A stretch of DNA of 64,000 nt from Scalesia atractyloides (Eukaryota; Streptophyta; Magnoliopsida; Asterales; Asteraceae), in contig CAMTDV010000013.1 in assembly GCA_947069175.1 (NCBI GenBank), positions 53,326,610-53,390,609 on the forward strand, given 5' to 3'. This document shows, in pieces, positions 13,007-25,779 of this stretch. Numbering within the stretch: the first letter of the stretch is position 1; each line of letters begins with the position of its first letter. The position numbers and the translations under genes were made by a program. Below the pieces are notes generated by a model. It was not told where the DNA came from. It saw only the letters and a list, made by a program, of their open reading frames with translations, and did not search any database.

Positions 13007-13790
13007 ATCAGTAGGATATCAACTTATGTGCCCGTTACGGTTTTTAAACGAAACCATGCCTCATAAGGGCACTTTGGTAATTTTATACCTTAGTAAAATT
13101 TTCAATGAAATATAGTTTAATGTTATAATTATAAGTATTCTGAATAAAATAATTTATTAATATAATATCAGTAGATGATAATTATATGTGTAATTTATCT
13201 TTTATGACCAAACTATGCACCAAAGGGGCATTTTGGTTATTTTACACATAGTTTATAAATTATTTGGGAGTTTGAGTTATATCATGTACCTACTGTAAAT
13301 ATGTTTAAAATGAGTTTTAAAATCAGTAGGTAACAAGTCTTGGTCAATTAATATGGTTTAAAACCATACTATGAGTCAAAACGGCGCTTATGTCGTAAAA
13401 TGACGTCTTATGCGATGTTTAATGAAAACTGGCGTTAAGGTCAGATTAAAATGTCTTAGATATGTTATTTAATATAACATATCAGTAGGTAAAAGATTTA
13501 CCTTGAAAAGATTTACCTTGAAAAGGACCTGCTTGTAAACTCAGTTTATAATCTGATTTAACATCCCAAATAATCATACCTATAATATTACATCAGTAGG
13601 AAACTTATTTTCAAGTTCATTATCATTAAAAGCTTGTTTTTTGTGCAAAAAAGGAATTTTAGTCAAAAATGACATAATTGTTGAACATGTGCATAAGCTT
13701 GGATTCTGATTATGATCATCTAATATAACCTCAGAAGGTTATGCTACATTATATTACGATCATAATGCAACTTTTAGATCAGTAGGTAAC
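13007..13790. repeat. Degenerate units marked by ATCAGTAGG
   Basis: ATCAGTAGG or one-base variants begin at about 13007, 13167, 13322, 13481, 13592 and 13778. Spacing is near 155-160 bp for the first four. Neighbouring blocks such as AAGGGGCATTTTGGTTATTTTA recur, so this looks like an old tandem amplification within the LTR. Confidence 0.5.
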
Positions 13791-14588
13791 TAATCTAAAT
13801 CGGGTCAGAATCGAAAGCCAAAGCAGAAGTCAAACTTCGCGACTTTCGGTTGCGAACCGACCCAAGAACTGAAATTGACGAGCCGAACATGTTCTTACAT
13901 GTTCTAATAATTATTACCAACTTGTTTAAGTGTCAAAACAGGTTTCATAATATATATAAGATCAATTTATTATTTTTCTGAAAAATGGCCTGTTTGACTT
14001 TTTAATATCATTACTTTGACCCGTCAATTGGTCTAGCAAACGTGATCTTCAGGAGGTGCCCTTTATAGGGACTAACTGTCACACCCCGACCCGCAGCGGA
14101 AAAGGTGATCGGGGCATGATTGGGTTTTCATCAAAGCTCATGACATTTATTATAATGTTTCATATTTATTATTACAATTTACAAGGGATCCTACAATCAA
14201 ACCAAACAAATACAACATGTTCTATTCATCCTTCTAAACTTCATTATTTTTCTTCTAAGGCAATTTCCTATGTTTTCCTTGCTTCATCCTGTTCACCTGT
14301 ATCATGTGTAAAAAAATGGTTTTTGGATCAACAAAAGTTGGCGAGTGAACCTTGTCAGAAAACATTTATTATTTATTTCTTATTGTGTTTAATATAGAAA
14401 AATTGTGCAATATTCATATATGAACAAACGTAAATAAACATACAATAACATACACATACTACAAACCAATAGCATACAATAACATATCAACTTGCATGAA
14501 TATATAACATGAATGAAACTGTATATGTTGGCAACGTCACGTTCACGATCATAATGTAACGGGGAACGGACGGCCTATGATAAATGTA

Positions 14589-14885
14589 TGTACTGAAAAT
14601 GATAAATGTCTGTGCGATCAAGGCTCAATCAAACGGAGCCGATCGTATGTTGGCAACGCCTGGTTCACGCTCATAATGTAATGGGAAACTGCTCAACGCT
14701 CATAATGTAATGGGGGCGGCGGCCTATGATATTGCATGTACTGAAAATGATAAATGTCTGTGCGATCAAGGCTCAATCAAACGGAGCCGATCGTATGTTG
14801 GCAACGCCTGGTTCACGCTCATAATGTAATGGGGAACTGCTCAACGCTCATAATGTAATGGGGAGCAGCGGCCTATGATATTGCA
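14589..14885. repeat. 148-bp tandem duplication in LTR with GATC hairpin
   Basis: Two copies (14589-14736 and 14737-14885) start TGTACTGAAAATGATAAATG. They contain CGATC-aa-GGCTC, a nine-base loop and GAGCC-GATCG, a ten-pair hairpin with a 2-nt bulge, followed by CTCATAATGTAATGGGG motifs. The same hairpin unit occurs once or twice in the other four LTR copies. Confidence 0.75.
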
Positions 14886-15391
14886 TGTACTGAAATTGAT
14901 AAATTAAATCTAAACAATAACCACACAAACAGTTGTTACAAGCTGAATACACATTTGTTCATGGATATGATGTATGCACAACGATTTAAATATAATAAAT
15001 GGTAAGACACATGATACACCATAAAAACGTGATTAAAACGGGGAATTTGTAGAGGTTCACTCACCTTGGGTGCGTTCGGTGAATGATGTTGAATGCGCAC
15101 GAGTTTAGAGGATCGATCGACGAGGAATAACTAACCTAATTAATAACGAAAAAGTAAGGTAAATAAATGGATTTTATTAACAATTTTAATAGGATTTTTG
15201 GATATATTCTTGTGAGTTTAAGGCTATTTTCTAACTTTAGAAATGTTATTTTTAAGTATTTTTAACTGATTTTTAATTTAAATAAATAAATAAAAATAAT
15301 AAAAAAATGTTGACTTTTGACCGTTGACCATAAGCGTTGACTGTTTGACTGTGACTGTTGACTGTTTGACCGGTTCTATTGTGTGTATGTA

Positions 15392-15805
15392 TGCGCTGGG
15401 TGAGGCTCGAACCCGAGACCTCCCGTACGCGTGCACGCAGCTCTACCAACTGAGCTACGTGTCTAACCCGAAATATTTCTGTTTTAATTATATTTATACA
15501 CTAATTAAGTTAATCCGAAAATCATTTATTTTAAAAAGGTTTTAATGTATCGACTCGGTGCTCTCCACAGGTCTCGAACCCGGGACCTGTGGTTTAATTT
15601 GGCACACAGTCCACCGCTGGACTGTGTGTCTAACTTGGTAAATATTCTGGTTTTTAATATACTTAACATCAAACTGTTGTGGATCCGGTTCAGTTTCAAA
15701 AAAAGACTTTTTTATTACAGCGAATGTGTGTGTGTCAAGGATCGAACTCGGGACGTATGCATATTGTTTGCACACAGTCCACCGCTGGACTGTGTGTCTA
15801 ACCCG
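15392..15805 (-). other. Three tandem tRNA-like modules in solo LTR 14077-17065
   Basis: In minus-strand order the modules lie at 15805-15725, 15640-15565 and 15470-15392. Each opens GTTAGACAC. The first two then have the hairpin CACAGTCCA-GCGG-TGGACTGTG (nine perfect pairs). The third has CACGTAGCTC-AGTTGGTA-GAGCTGCGTG, a D-arm-like stem around a canonical D-loop and box A. All three then have a T-loop/box-B motif GTTCGA (AGTTCGATCC, GGTTCGAGACC, GGTTCGAGCCT). Acceptor and anticodon arms are degenerate, so I do not call functional tRNAs. Confidence 0.75.
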
Positions 15806-16794
15806 TTTATAATACCGATTTTAATTAATCTTATAACATACACGACTTCGTCTTCTTCGTTCAAAACACAGACATCGGTTAAAGCAACTGTTTCTTGTTT
15901 AATTCGTTTAACAAATATTATGAACAATTGAAAGGTATTGAACAGAAGGGTTTGGGGAAAGAAAATACCGAACAGATTGTCTTCTTCAGAAATCCGGCAA
16001 CGATTCGTCGGCTCTGTTTTGGTGACCTTCGGCTGTTAGGATCAATTAACAGTTTGGAGGGATTAGATGTGAAATTGAACTACTGAGTACCGATTATCTG
16101 TAGGTTTAAATGATCATACCGGCTAACAGCGAGATTCTGAAACTTTCAGAAGTTTTCCGGCGAAAACAAAAAATCCGGCAATGTCGTCTGGGGTTGATTC
16201 TGGGTGATGGAGTGATGTTAGAATTTGTCTAATAATGGAATGAAACAGAAAAGTCGAGGTATTTACCGTGCAGATAGGAGTCTCGGTTTTCCGGCGACTT
16301 GCAGAGAATTCCGGCGAGTGAAATTTCTTGCGACAAAGATTCTTCAGAGGTTTAAGCTGAGTGGGGGTGATGTCAGTATGAGCTCCAAGATCTTATGTTT
16401 GGGTAAACAGACGGAATGGAATGAACTCGGTTTTCCGGCGATAATTTTCGGTTAATTTACAGAGAAATCCGGCGACTTGCGGCGAAGTTTTCTGAGCAAA
16501 AATGGAGAGTGTAGGTTGGATAGATTCGTGAGCTCAACTGATGAACAAGGTATAACCCCGGATTTGAATTGTATTTTCGGTTTCGAATAGAAATTTTTGG
16601 TCATAAATGAAATTGATTAAGTTTTTCGGCTATAACCGATATTGCTGTAAATGCGTCCGTTATGACAAAAGAAAAACGTCAATAATTGACGAATTCGTCG
16701 TCGGCGAGAGCGGATTTGGGCGCGCTGTGTAACTGGGTTCGATTACCAGATTTATTTTATGTATTAATTGTTTCAATATGTTAACAAACAACAC

Positions 16795-16886
16795 AAGTGG
16801 CGAAGTGGTTGGGCGAGTGAGAGTTAAAACTTTGCTGACCCGGTTGACCCGGCTGACCCGGGTTCGAATCCCGGCAGCCTTGTTTT
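16795..16886 (+). other. tRNA-Ser/Leu-like sequence, antisense to its LTR
   Basis: Box A TGGCGAAGTGG fits the consensus TRGYNNANNNG, and box B GGTTCGAATCC is perfect. The T-arm CCGGG-TTCGAAT-CCCGG has five pairs and a seven-base loop. TTTT follows at 16883. Length and a long middle section suggest a class II (Ser or Leu) tRNA ancestor. It lies near the LTR 5' end, on the opposite strand. Confidence 0.65.
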
Positions 16887-17851
16887 ATTTTTATTTCACT
16901 ATTTTTAATACATTTTCAAATATAAATTTTATATTCTAATATACTTATTAATTATGTATCGTTTAAAATTAATTTGAGCATTAAATACGCAACGAAATTT
17001 TTAACTGGTTGTTCGGTTAATAAACGAAGCGGGTTTGGTTAACCCGGTTTTTGACGGATGTTACACTAACACCTACCTTATTACGATCACTTAGCCATGT
17101 TCGTTGCGAACAATGGCTGGACCATAATGGTCTTAACCGAAAGTCAAAGCGTTTTCCCTAAAACGCTTGACTTTTGGCTATAAAAGCCTATAAACGAAAA
17201 TGCAAGAGCAAGGAACACTTATAAGAGGTTCCTAGAATGCAAGAGAACTAAGTTGGATGCTCCTTTCAGTTAGAAACTTCCAGAGGAGAGAGATAGAGTT
17301 GAAATTGAGAAAGGTGTACGTTCAAATGGTGAACCTGGATACCTATTTATAGTTGGAGAACTCAAAGGAGGTGATGCCAGGTGTTTAGGGGTGTAAGAGG
17401 AAGCTTACAAGTGTCCCAAAACGTGGCATAGCTGTTTGGGAAGCCATAGTTTCGAGAAAATGGTTTTTGGCACTTATGTGTGGAGGCCAAGCAAACTTTC
17501 TGCAGACACAAGCCTCTCACGCCCCGCGAGAGGCCAGGCCTTAGCCTCTCGCGCCCCGTGAGCGCCCCTTGTCAATTTTAAAATTTGTCACATTTAGCCA
17601 CTCAACTTATTAAACCCTTTTTAACCTTTTAAAACACCTTTTTAGCATATTTAGCCCTCCGTAACCAATTTTTGGCATACCCGGGCTTATGCCCGGACAT
17701 TGTTGAGCTTTCGGTTCATTAAAAGGTCACTCAGATGTATAAATTAACATGTTGACACTTTTAATCCCTCCATATCCAACTTTCACATATTTACAGAATT
17801 GAACCCTCTCGTCTAATAAATGGCACGTATGAGAGTTAGGACTTCATAAAG

Positions 17852-18110
17852 GATCACTCAGAGGCTTATTATAAGCATGTTGACTCCAATGTCACTCAGA
17901 GGCTGGGCATGTTGACATATCAGTCACTCAGAGGCCAAGTTTTAAGCATGTTGACATATCAGTTACTCAGAGGCCAAGTTTTAAGCATGTTGACATATCA
18001 GTTACTCAGAGGCTAATGATTTAAGCATGTTGACATATCAGTCACTCAGAGGCTATTCTTTATGCATGTTGACATCGGACCGTCACTCAGAGGCTCAGTT
18101 TGAGCATGTT
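17852..18110. repeat. 40-bp tandem array, about seven copies
   Basis: The unit pairs GTYACTCAGAGGC with GCATGTTGACATATCA. GTYACTCAGAGGC or a close variant starts at about 17852, 17891, 17922, 17962, 18001, 18041 and 18082. GCATGTTGAC follows each. Spacing is 31-41 bp. It lies near the 5' end of the host LTR (minus strand), where U3 enhancer repeats would be expected. An isolated older unit is near 17727. Confidence 0.85.
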
Positions 18111-18209
18111 GACGCCTTTAGTCCTTATTGGTCTTTAATAGACTATATTTAAAATACAACACGTGTCACGATACTATTGGACACGATTTTTACAGGGTGT
18201 TACAATTGA

Positions 18210-18668
18210 ACCACCTAGTTTGCAATGCCTTGATTTAGAGGGCCGCTTCTAACTGAATTTACATTATGGTCTTATTTGTATTCCTTTTATGATTTATCGT
18301 TGGTACGGTTTAGTAGAGTATAGCTTATTGAACTTGGCTCATGTCCGGAATTTTATTTATAATGTGACAAGCTTGTTGAACATGCCTCATGTCCGGAAAT
18401 AATATTTATAGTAAAATGCACTTTGTGTCCCTGAGAATGTCAGCATCAGGTCAAGTCTCCAAAATCCTTTTCTTTTTTGCTTCTTGAGTACCCGTATGGT
18501 AAAAAAAGCTGGCATTTGGGTCCCGCCCACCCAACTTTTGTTAGATTTACTAGGTTTGATCGTTACTTTCTGTCTGAAATGTCCATTTTACCCTTCTTAA
18601 ACAAAACCTGTTCAAATTAAAGCCCTACTTTCCCCATTTCTGCTCTCATTCTTCTTCTTGTTCTACTT
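18210..18668. other. Non-coding spacer
   Basis: No gene is seen. A short repeated phrase (CTTGTTGAACATGCCTCATGTCCGG-type) occurs twice at about 18326-18405. Confidence 0.35.
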
Positions 18669-19634
18669 TTGAGACGATTACACAAGAACGGTGATTCATT
18701 TCAAACCAAAATGATGCAATTCAACAATGTCTCCAATATCGATGTCTCAAAACTCCTATTCCGATGCGAAGTCATCAAAATAACTGAATCATGGGACCAA
18801 GCTATTGGACATCATCTGTTCATGTGGTGCCTCAACTTACTACAAGTACTCAGGGAGAAAGCTAATCCAAAGCGACACTATTTATGTTGTGTAAGTATAG
18901 ACTGTTCAATTTTACTCTTTTGATTAAGTTATTTGTTGATGAGCATTGTTAGGGGTTTTGTCATGTTGGGAGGATGTGAATTAAAATGTTGGGATGACAA
19001 GGAATCTTGTCCTGGTTTTGACAACGTAATCCTCACATTGTTGAGATTGATTGAAATAAAGATGAAATTGCAATCAGAAAACTAAGAGGTAATGGTTTTG
19101 AAGATTCTGATGATGTTCAATTGGATGTTCTTTGTGTATGTGTGTTTAGGTAGAGTTATGAAAGAGGTTTTGAAATGTGTGAAAGTTGTTGATGAAAGTT
19201 GTGTGTTGACTGTAATCCAGAATGCTGAAATTACCAAGTAGTGAACGAAGGTGTTGTTTGTTGTTATTAGTTATGTTTTGATGATACTCTGATTACGTTT
19301 TGTATTTTGATATTTTTATGGTTTCATGTAATATAGTGTTTGTCTCAATAAACAACCTGAGGATGTTGAGTTAATTTCTGCATATAATGAATGGTTTGAT
19401 GACTATTACAATGTCATAGAGGTGTTGAAAGCAGAGGAAGCAAAAGATGCTAAGGATATGGATGTTATCTCTACTTAAGACTATAAGATGCAACTAGAGG
19501 ACTATGACCCGGAAGTATTGGAAAATGCATGAAACTACACGACTAAACCAAAGGATGATTGGTACCATGATCTGTACCTAGGGGAGCATTCCTTTGATTC
19601 TGAATGGTCAAATGATGATGCACAATGGAAATAA
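18669..19634 (+). pseudogene. Degraded gene of unknown family
   Basis: An open frame at 18669-18923 encodes an 84-residue piece with RCEVIKITESWDQ and later WCLNLLQVL. This faintly recalls a GRF-type zinc finger (C..C, then a later C), but key residues are not in register. From about 19356 to 19634 an acidic frame, including DVELISAYNEWFDDYYNVIE and DDWYHDLYLGEHSFDSEW, is interrupted by two stops before its final stop near 19632. Together they look like the two ends of a plant transposon-associated or unknown gene with a decayed middle. I do not recognise the family. Confidence 0.35.
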
Positions 19635-19949
19635 GTTTGTAATGTGTTTGTAGTTTATGCACCTTGTAATGTATGGCAAACTCATTGTATTATCTATTTT
19701 AACTTTGTAATGATAAGCATGGTCTTTATGAAGCATATTATGTTCCTGCATCGTTGTTGCATACTCTATCGAAACCTTGGTTGGAATGAGTATAAAACAG
19801 TACACAATACACGTTCATAACATGGTCAAACCATTCCAAGGTCAAACTGTCTACATACGCATACATAAGATGTCTTAAACTTAACATATTGTTTCAAACT
19901 GACCAACATAAATTGTCTTAAACATAAAAAAACATGACATGGTCATGCA

Positions 19950-22058
19950 TGTCACACCCCAACCGATGGCGGAAACATCAGAGTGAGATGAAAAAACGAG
20001 ATTGCAAGAGACTTCATAACGACTATTTTGACAAGTATTTAAAGTAACGATTTTTCATTTCATGCTAAAGGTAATACATCGTTTCAAAGAAAATACAACA
20101 TTTAAAACATAACAATTTAAACAACAAAACATAAATTTGAACTAAGTGAGTATCTAGTCCATCCTACTACATTTCTTTTCATCACATCAACATCAAGCTC
20201 CTGCAATATATATTAAAGTAACATGTCAACATAAAAGCGTTAGTGAGCATACAAGTTTAGTGTACTAGCATATGTATAAAAGTATTTTAGCGAAATCCAC
20301 ATGGCAAAAACGTATACTAAGGCATAACATATCATGAACTAGCATGCATCACATACGTATCAACCCAAAGGTTCCACTAGCATAATCTTGTCGTCGCAAC
20401 GACAAGACCGTTTGTATAATTACTTAACATAGACCCAACAAGGGCGGTGTGCTACTCCTATAGTGCAAAGTTAATGGCAAAGTATAGTGCAAGAATGGCT
20501 TCTAGCATGCATGTATTCCTAAAGCATAAATGTATAAAGCATGTTTAACGGATTCGTCTGTATAAATTAAGTTTTTGCATAGGTGTGATTATGCGAGTTT
20601 TAATATGGTATGTATATATATTGCACCAAAAAGTTTGAAAACGAAAAGAGGGTCATGTATACTCGCGGTTTACGAAGTAATTCCCCTTGGTGAGTTTGAC
20701 GAGTCTTGAGTTTTGGAACACCGAAGTTACCCTAAGTGGGAAACGAAGGTGTATGAGTCGCGTTTTTTTGTTTAACGGATTGGATTAGAAATTTAAAAGT
20801 TAACGTATACGAATGTAAATTAATGTAACATGAGAATGGTCATGCAAGGAGGTAGGATGAATTCCATCCATTTAACCTCATTTTATGATTCATCAAAGCA
20901 CAAAATCATCAACCTTGTTGATGATTTCGGTTGGTCATGAATATGAAAATAATAAGACTAAAACCTACTAAATCTACAAACAACCAAGTGAGCAAGCTAG
21001 ATGTGTGTATCCCAAACATGGAAAGTGTTTGGGGACGTGATGTAGCCTTGTCCCTTTGTTAGAATTTATTTGAGATTTAGTGGTATGAAGATAATAAATC
21101 AACAAGTGATATAGTGGAACAAGGTTGGAGAGCTAAGGCTTCTATGGTTCACCCATTCACCAAAACATAAGTCTTACCATATTGAAGATGATGAGCTTGG
21201 ATGGTCTTAACACTTGTAGGTTGATTGAACCTTATCAAAACAGAAAGTTTAGAAGGTTTTTAAACCTCTAAACTTATAGAAATCAACCATACTCAAGCTC
21301 TATAACCATAGGTTTTGTTAGAAGCAAGGTAGGTGCAAGATTGTACAAGTTAAACATGTTTAAAGAAAGTGTAAGTAAAAGTATAATCAAAACAGAATTT
21401 TAACACTACTTTAGACCTCAAATGTAGTGAGGTTCCACCTTAGTTTGCCATGGCAAACTTGTGGAAAGCTTTCTAAAGGTTGTCCAAGTAGTTTGAAAGA
21501 AGATTTGAAGAAGAAAAGTGAGTGAGAACTCACTTAGAACACTTGTATGTTTCTGCCTAAAACAAGAATTCTTGAGAGATTTTGGATGTTTGGAGTGATT
21601 TATAGAGTGTGTAAAGGTGTGGGAGGCATATAGTTATAGTGGGTGATTAGGGTTTAGTCTTAATGAAGTTAGGAGGTGATTGGTGAAGGTTGGAGGTGGA
21701 AAAGAGGTGGAATCCGCGAGTTTTCAAACATAAATGGCCCGCTCAGAAGGGCTTACGGACCTTAAGCGTTCGTAAGGACCTAAATTTTTTTTGGACATTT
21801 AAGGGATACATAAGTGTGTGAATAACATGAATGTGTATGAGTATGATTTTGCATACAATTCTCTATAAAGCACGCATTCGAGATTGTTTAAGTATCATGT
21901 ATTTATGATAAACAAGTGGGAGTAAAAATGTATTTTATTATGATCAAAGTCTCAAGATTATGTAGATTGGAAATGAAATACGAATGCAAGTTTCCAAAAA
22001 ATAGAAACACAAATACATTTTCTAAAATATGGAAAGTAAAGAAATTCAAAGCGTTACA
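19950..22058 (-). mobile_element. Solo LTR (TGTAACG family), minus strand
   Basis: On the minus strand the LTR starts TGTAACGCTTTGAATTTC at 22058 and ends GGGGTGTGACA at 19950. The flanks ATGCA (19945-19949) and ATACA (22059-22063) are a 5-bp duplication with one mismatch. Its minus-strand sequence matches the plus-strand LTR fragment starting at 45463 (TGTAACGCCTC, the TTTTTAGAAA block, GGATGG..ATCCTCC..GCATGAC). No internal region or PBS lies next to it. Confidence 0.75.
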
Positions 22059-22981
22059 ATACAACCAACATAAAATTGTTTTGACAACATATTGTTTGAT
22101 TCCCCTCTCTTCTCTTGATTTTTGACTGAAATCTTTGGTGAATGGATCCATCATCCGGTGAGAGCTCTCGTCGAATCTCTCTCTTCATCTTATTTCCCCA
22201 AATCAGGTGGATTCTACCTAGTCTCACAGAATTGCTACTCGCTCATCTAGAAACCAAAAGCCCCGTGAAAAAGACCTCCAATCGGTGAAGAATTCTTTCA
22301 ATGCGTCAAATTCGACTAGCAGGGGAGTTCAAAAAACTTCCAAACAATATAAGTCCTCTTGGTAGGCAGTCCTCTCGGTGAATCATGGTAAGTCAACCCT
22401 AAACCTATTTGATATTCCTTCAAAATCTCCTTGTTTAAACAACTCCATAGCTTTTGAAATTTGTACCTGTGAAATACATCACTTTCTAATTTGTCGTTTT
22501 TTATGTGGGCTTGGTGAGATTTAAAGGTTTAAAGGTGGAATTGAACTTCTTGATGATGGGATTTTGTTCAAGAAAAAGAATAGAGACATGTTAAAGAAGT
22601 TTGGGGTTTTTATGAAGGGTAAGAGGTATAACGATTTTGATTTTTGATTAGTATGTTGAACTATTTAGTTCATTTTGTGTGTTTGTTCTGAAGATTTTAC
22701 TTTGTGTTTATTATTAATGATATGCATATCCATTTGTAAATCAGGTGATTGAAGAGGGATGCTTTGGTTAGGGTTTATGTATAGAAAGAGAGGTAGTTGC
22801 AGCTTTATTTATAGGATGTTGAACTTTAGAGTTGAGTTTGACTTTTGAGAATGCATGGATTTGTAATAATATTGTTATTTACACAATAGTCCCTGGTAAC
22901 GTAAAATTACAAAAAATGCCATTATGTGAAAGGCATATGCTTAGATTTAACAGAAAATTTTAACTGGGTTAAATCTAAAGA

Positions 22982-23020
<39 letters not shown>

Positions 23021-24127
23021 AGCATGTAGCATTTGAAAACATCAAGTATGAAACTCATCAGTTTTGAAAAAAAAGACAACGTCTAAAATTAGATATAAAG
23101 ATAAAGGATAAAATTTATAATTTACTCTAATAGATATACAAATGAATACACTATTTATATAACCATTATAGATTATAGTATATTCATTATTGAGTGCACG
23201 TGACAAAGTGGGTTCACTAGTTTATAAAGGGAGTGGGCCCTTAACCCAAGTTCTATCGATCTCTTTATGCCACGTTACTTAGATTCTTTGTTACTCTTTC
23301 CTATCATGTTTAACCAAGTTAACCTTTTTCTTTTTTTTATTACAAATAAAAATATATCATTATAACTTAAAATATATAAAGAATAAATTAAATAAACAAT
23401 CCTATTCTTTTAAAAAATTTAATTAACCATTTACCTTAAAACATTTAACTAAATAAAATAAAAAAAACTATTAACTATTACCCCTAAAAACATAATATCC
23501 AAAAAAACATTTAAATATTATGAAATCTCCTCTTCTACGTCTGTTTCATCCCCAAATCCTATGAATCTATAAATCCATAAATTCAAACAAGATCCATAAC
23601 CAAAACCCCAAATGAAATCCATAAAACCCAAAAATAGTCATCTCCAATAGTTACTCCTCTCTCTTCGGCAATTTCTTAACCCAACCCATACCCCCCGTCT
23701 ACCCCCACCATCGGCGGTGGTGTGTGATAGCAGATAGGGGTTACCCGTTGTGGCTTAACCGGATGCCCCGAGTCCCCTAAATATTAACAAATTTAATGTT
23801 TGATAATTGTAAATGTTACTAAAGTTTGCATTTGTTAGTTTATGTCAAAAAGGATACGATTAGAAAAAAAGATGATTGTAGTGGAGGAAACAAAAGAAAA
23901 GTCGATAAGAAATCTAGAGTTTGCTTATGCATCTTTCCAACGTAGACTTTTATATATAGTAAAAATAATAAAAACAAGAAGCAAAATGTGTTTAAGTCAA
24001 TTACGTCTCAAATCACAAGAAAACTCATAACACATCTCATTTTCAAATGACATTGACAATTTACGAGCTCGAAAGACGGTGAATATTAATAATATATATA
24101 TATATATAATATATTCAGTCTTTGAGC

Positions 24128-24158
<31 letters not shown>

Positions 24159-24403
24159 TGGGGTTCTAAAGTGAATACTAGTTTATTTGTAAACCGAGTG
24201 AACAAATCATTACCATTGATTTAAATCATCAAATCGTGATATACACTAGTGTCTTTTTATCATCAAATACTGGCCATTGATTTACGCTTGTGTATACACT
24301 TATGTATTAATAATTAAGGGCTAGGATTAGTTCACTAATATTCACAATCAAAGGGGTTGATCACAAATGAACCTAACTATATATGTGTGTGTGTGTATAC
24401 ACA
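22059..24403. other. Non-coding AT-rich stretch with (AT)n tracts
   Basis: No gene is supported. Dinucleotide (AT)n tracts lie at about 22984-23022 and 24091-24155. Near 24155-24240 the sequence GGTGGGGTTCTAAAGTGAATAC next to an (AT)n tract resembles a terminus of a small non-autonomous element, but no second end was found. A GT repeat occurs at 24385-24397. Confidence 0.4.
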
Positions 24404-25115
24404 TATAGGAGAGGGTTATCTTGAGAATGCAAAATATTGCGAGAACCGTGAGAACGAATAAAAAACCAATCAAAACCATTTTTTCTAATACAAACCTCGT
24501 TGTAATTAAAATACAGTATCAAAAAAAGAATTTACAACATCAAATAGCTCATGTCTGCTCTCAAAATCACTCTTCTTAGATTTTTTCCACATGTGTAAAT
24601 AAATACAACAAATTTACACATATGCAAATGAGAAAACTTACACATGTGTAAATTTTCAATATTTACGAATACATGTAAATTTAATTTCTAACATTGTATT
24701 CGAATAATAATTATAAGTGTAAAAAATTTCTAAATTGAATTGTTTTTGACCATATAGAGAAGGGTTTTCAATGAGAACCCTAAATATTGTGAGAACCGTG
24801 AGAACGAATGAAAAAACCGTGAGAACTTGGTCAAAAACAATTCAAATTCAATTTTTACACTTATCATTGTTATTACAATATAATGTTAGAAATTAAATTT
24901 ACATGTTTAAATTTACATGTATTCGTAAATATTGAAAATTTACACATGTGTAAGTTTGCCATTTACAGATGTGTAAATTTGTTATATTTAGACATTTGTG
25001 AAAATCAAATAAGAGTGATTTCCAAATAAGAAATGAATTTTTTGATGTTGTTCTTTTTTTTAATGTCGTATTTTAGTTACAATGGGCTTTATATTAAAAA
25101 AATTGGTTTCGGTTG

Positions 25116-25539
25116 TGTTGGTGCAGAATGTCTATAGCCTACGTCTTAGGGTATGTAAAACGGCTTAAATGTTAGATTATATGGCGTTTTGTATGTTTAT
25201 GGGCCACTTCGTACGAGTGTTGCTCACCTCGTACAAAGTGATACAATGTCACTTCGTACAAAGTGCACTCCGTACGTGTTGCTCACCTCGAACACAGTGC
25301 GAAGTTGTCATGTCTATCAATAACTATGCAAGGGTGTTGAGTTCTTAGCTGTTTTTCTGATTGTAAGGCGAAGCCCTATCAATTTTGTGTCTGATTTGTA
25401 CATGTTCATCAAGATTAATGAAGCAGAGGCATTGAAACAGTATATCTTATCATTGCCAACTAGTTAATGATGAATTTCGCGCACGTTAATTAGCTCAAGT
25501 CGGGTCCTGTGCTTTCGAAGGAAAGCCGATCCTCCCACA
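25116..25539 (+). mobile_element. Copia 5' LTR
   Basis: It starts TGTTGGTGCAGAATGTCTATAG and ends CCTCCCACA. It contains the first cluster of ACTTCGTACGAAGT-type palindromes (25203-25310). The TATA region is mutated here (TATCAATAA at 25316) compared with TATAAATAG in the 3' LTR. Confidence 0.88.
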
Positions 25540-25541
25540 AG

Positions 25542-25553
25542 TGGTATGAGAAC
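25542..25553 (+). other. Copia primer-binding site, degenerate
   Basis: TGGTATGAGAAC differs at two positions from the initiator tRNA-Met site TGGTATCAGAGC. It begins two bases after the LTR end. Confidence 0.65.
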
Positions 25554-25779
25554 TTAGAGGCTTGATTTGAAGACAATTGATCAAGTTTCAACCATTGAAG
25601 ACTTCTTATTCTACTCCTTATTCATATATTTACCAGACCTGAACGAATTAATGGACAAATTGGACTAATTTTCAAATATAACACGTTAAAACCAGTTTAA
25701 ACAAACCCTTGAAAGTTTCAGATCTAAAATCAACCGAATTCATGTCGAAAATTGCAAAAAACACAAAACTATGAATATA

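Larger units (their letters stand above)
14077..17065 (-). mobile_element. Solo LTR of the tRNA-like-bearing Ty3 family, minus strand
   Basis: On the minus strand the LTR starts TGTAACATCCGTCAAAAACC at 17065 and ends CCGCTGCGGGTCGGGGTGTGACA at 14077. A perfect 5-bp duplication CTAAC (14072-14076 and 17066-17070) shows it inserted into the older solo LTR around it. At 2989 bp it is the longest of the five copies in this window. It carries three minus-strand tRNA-like modules, an antisense (plus-strand) tRNA-Ser-like sequence, and two tandem copies of a 148-bp block (14589-14885) containing a conserved hairpin. Confidence 0.88.
11756..18204 (-). mobile_element. Solo LTR, minus strand, interrupted by a second solo LTR
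   Basis: On the minus strand the LTR starts TGTAACACCCTGTAAAAATCG at 18204 and ends GGGGTGTGACA at 11756. It is flanked by a perfect 5-bp target duplication, ATTGA (11751-11755 and 18205-18209). Removing the nested insertion leaves about 3.45 kb. No internal coding region lies between the boundaries, so it is a solo LTR left by LTR-LTR recombination. It contains two repeat systems: degenerate units marked by ATCAGTAGG (about 13007-13786) and a 40-bp tandem array (17852-18110). Confidence 0.82.

Noticed and set aside
14615..14645. Bacterial-type terminator hairpin
   Set aside because: No following T-run, and the context is eukaryotic; kept only as a conserved LTR hairpin.
15324..16455. Several open frames of 60-128 codons inside the solo LTR
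   Set aside because: They run across tRNA-like modules and have no domains; they are by-products of the LTR sequence.
17852..18110. CRISPR-like array
   Set aside because: Spacing is regular, but the spacers are also repeated and the context is a plant LTR; it is a simple tandem array.
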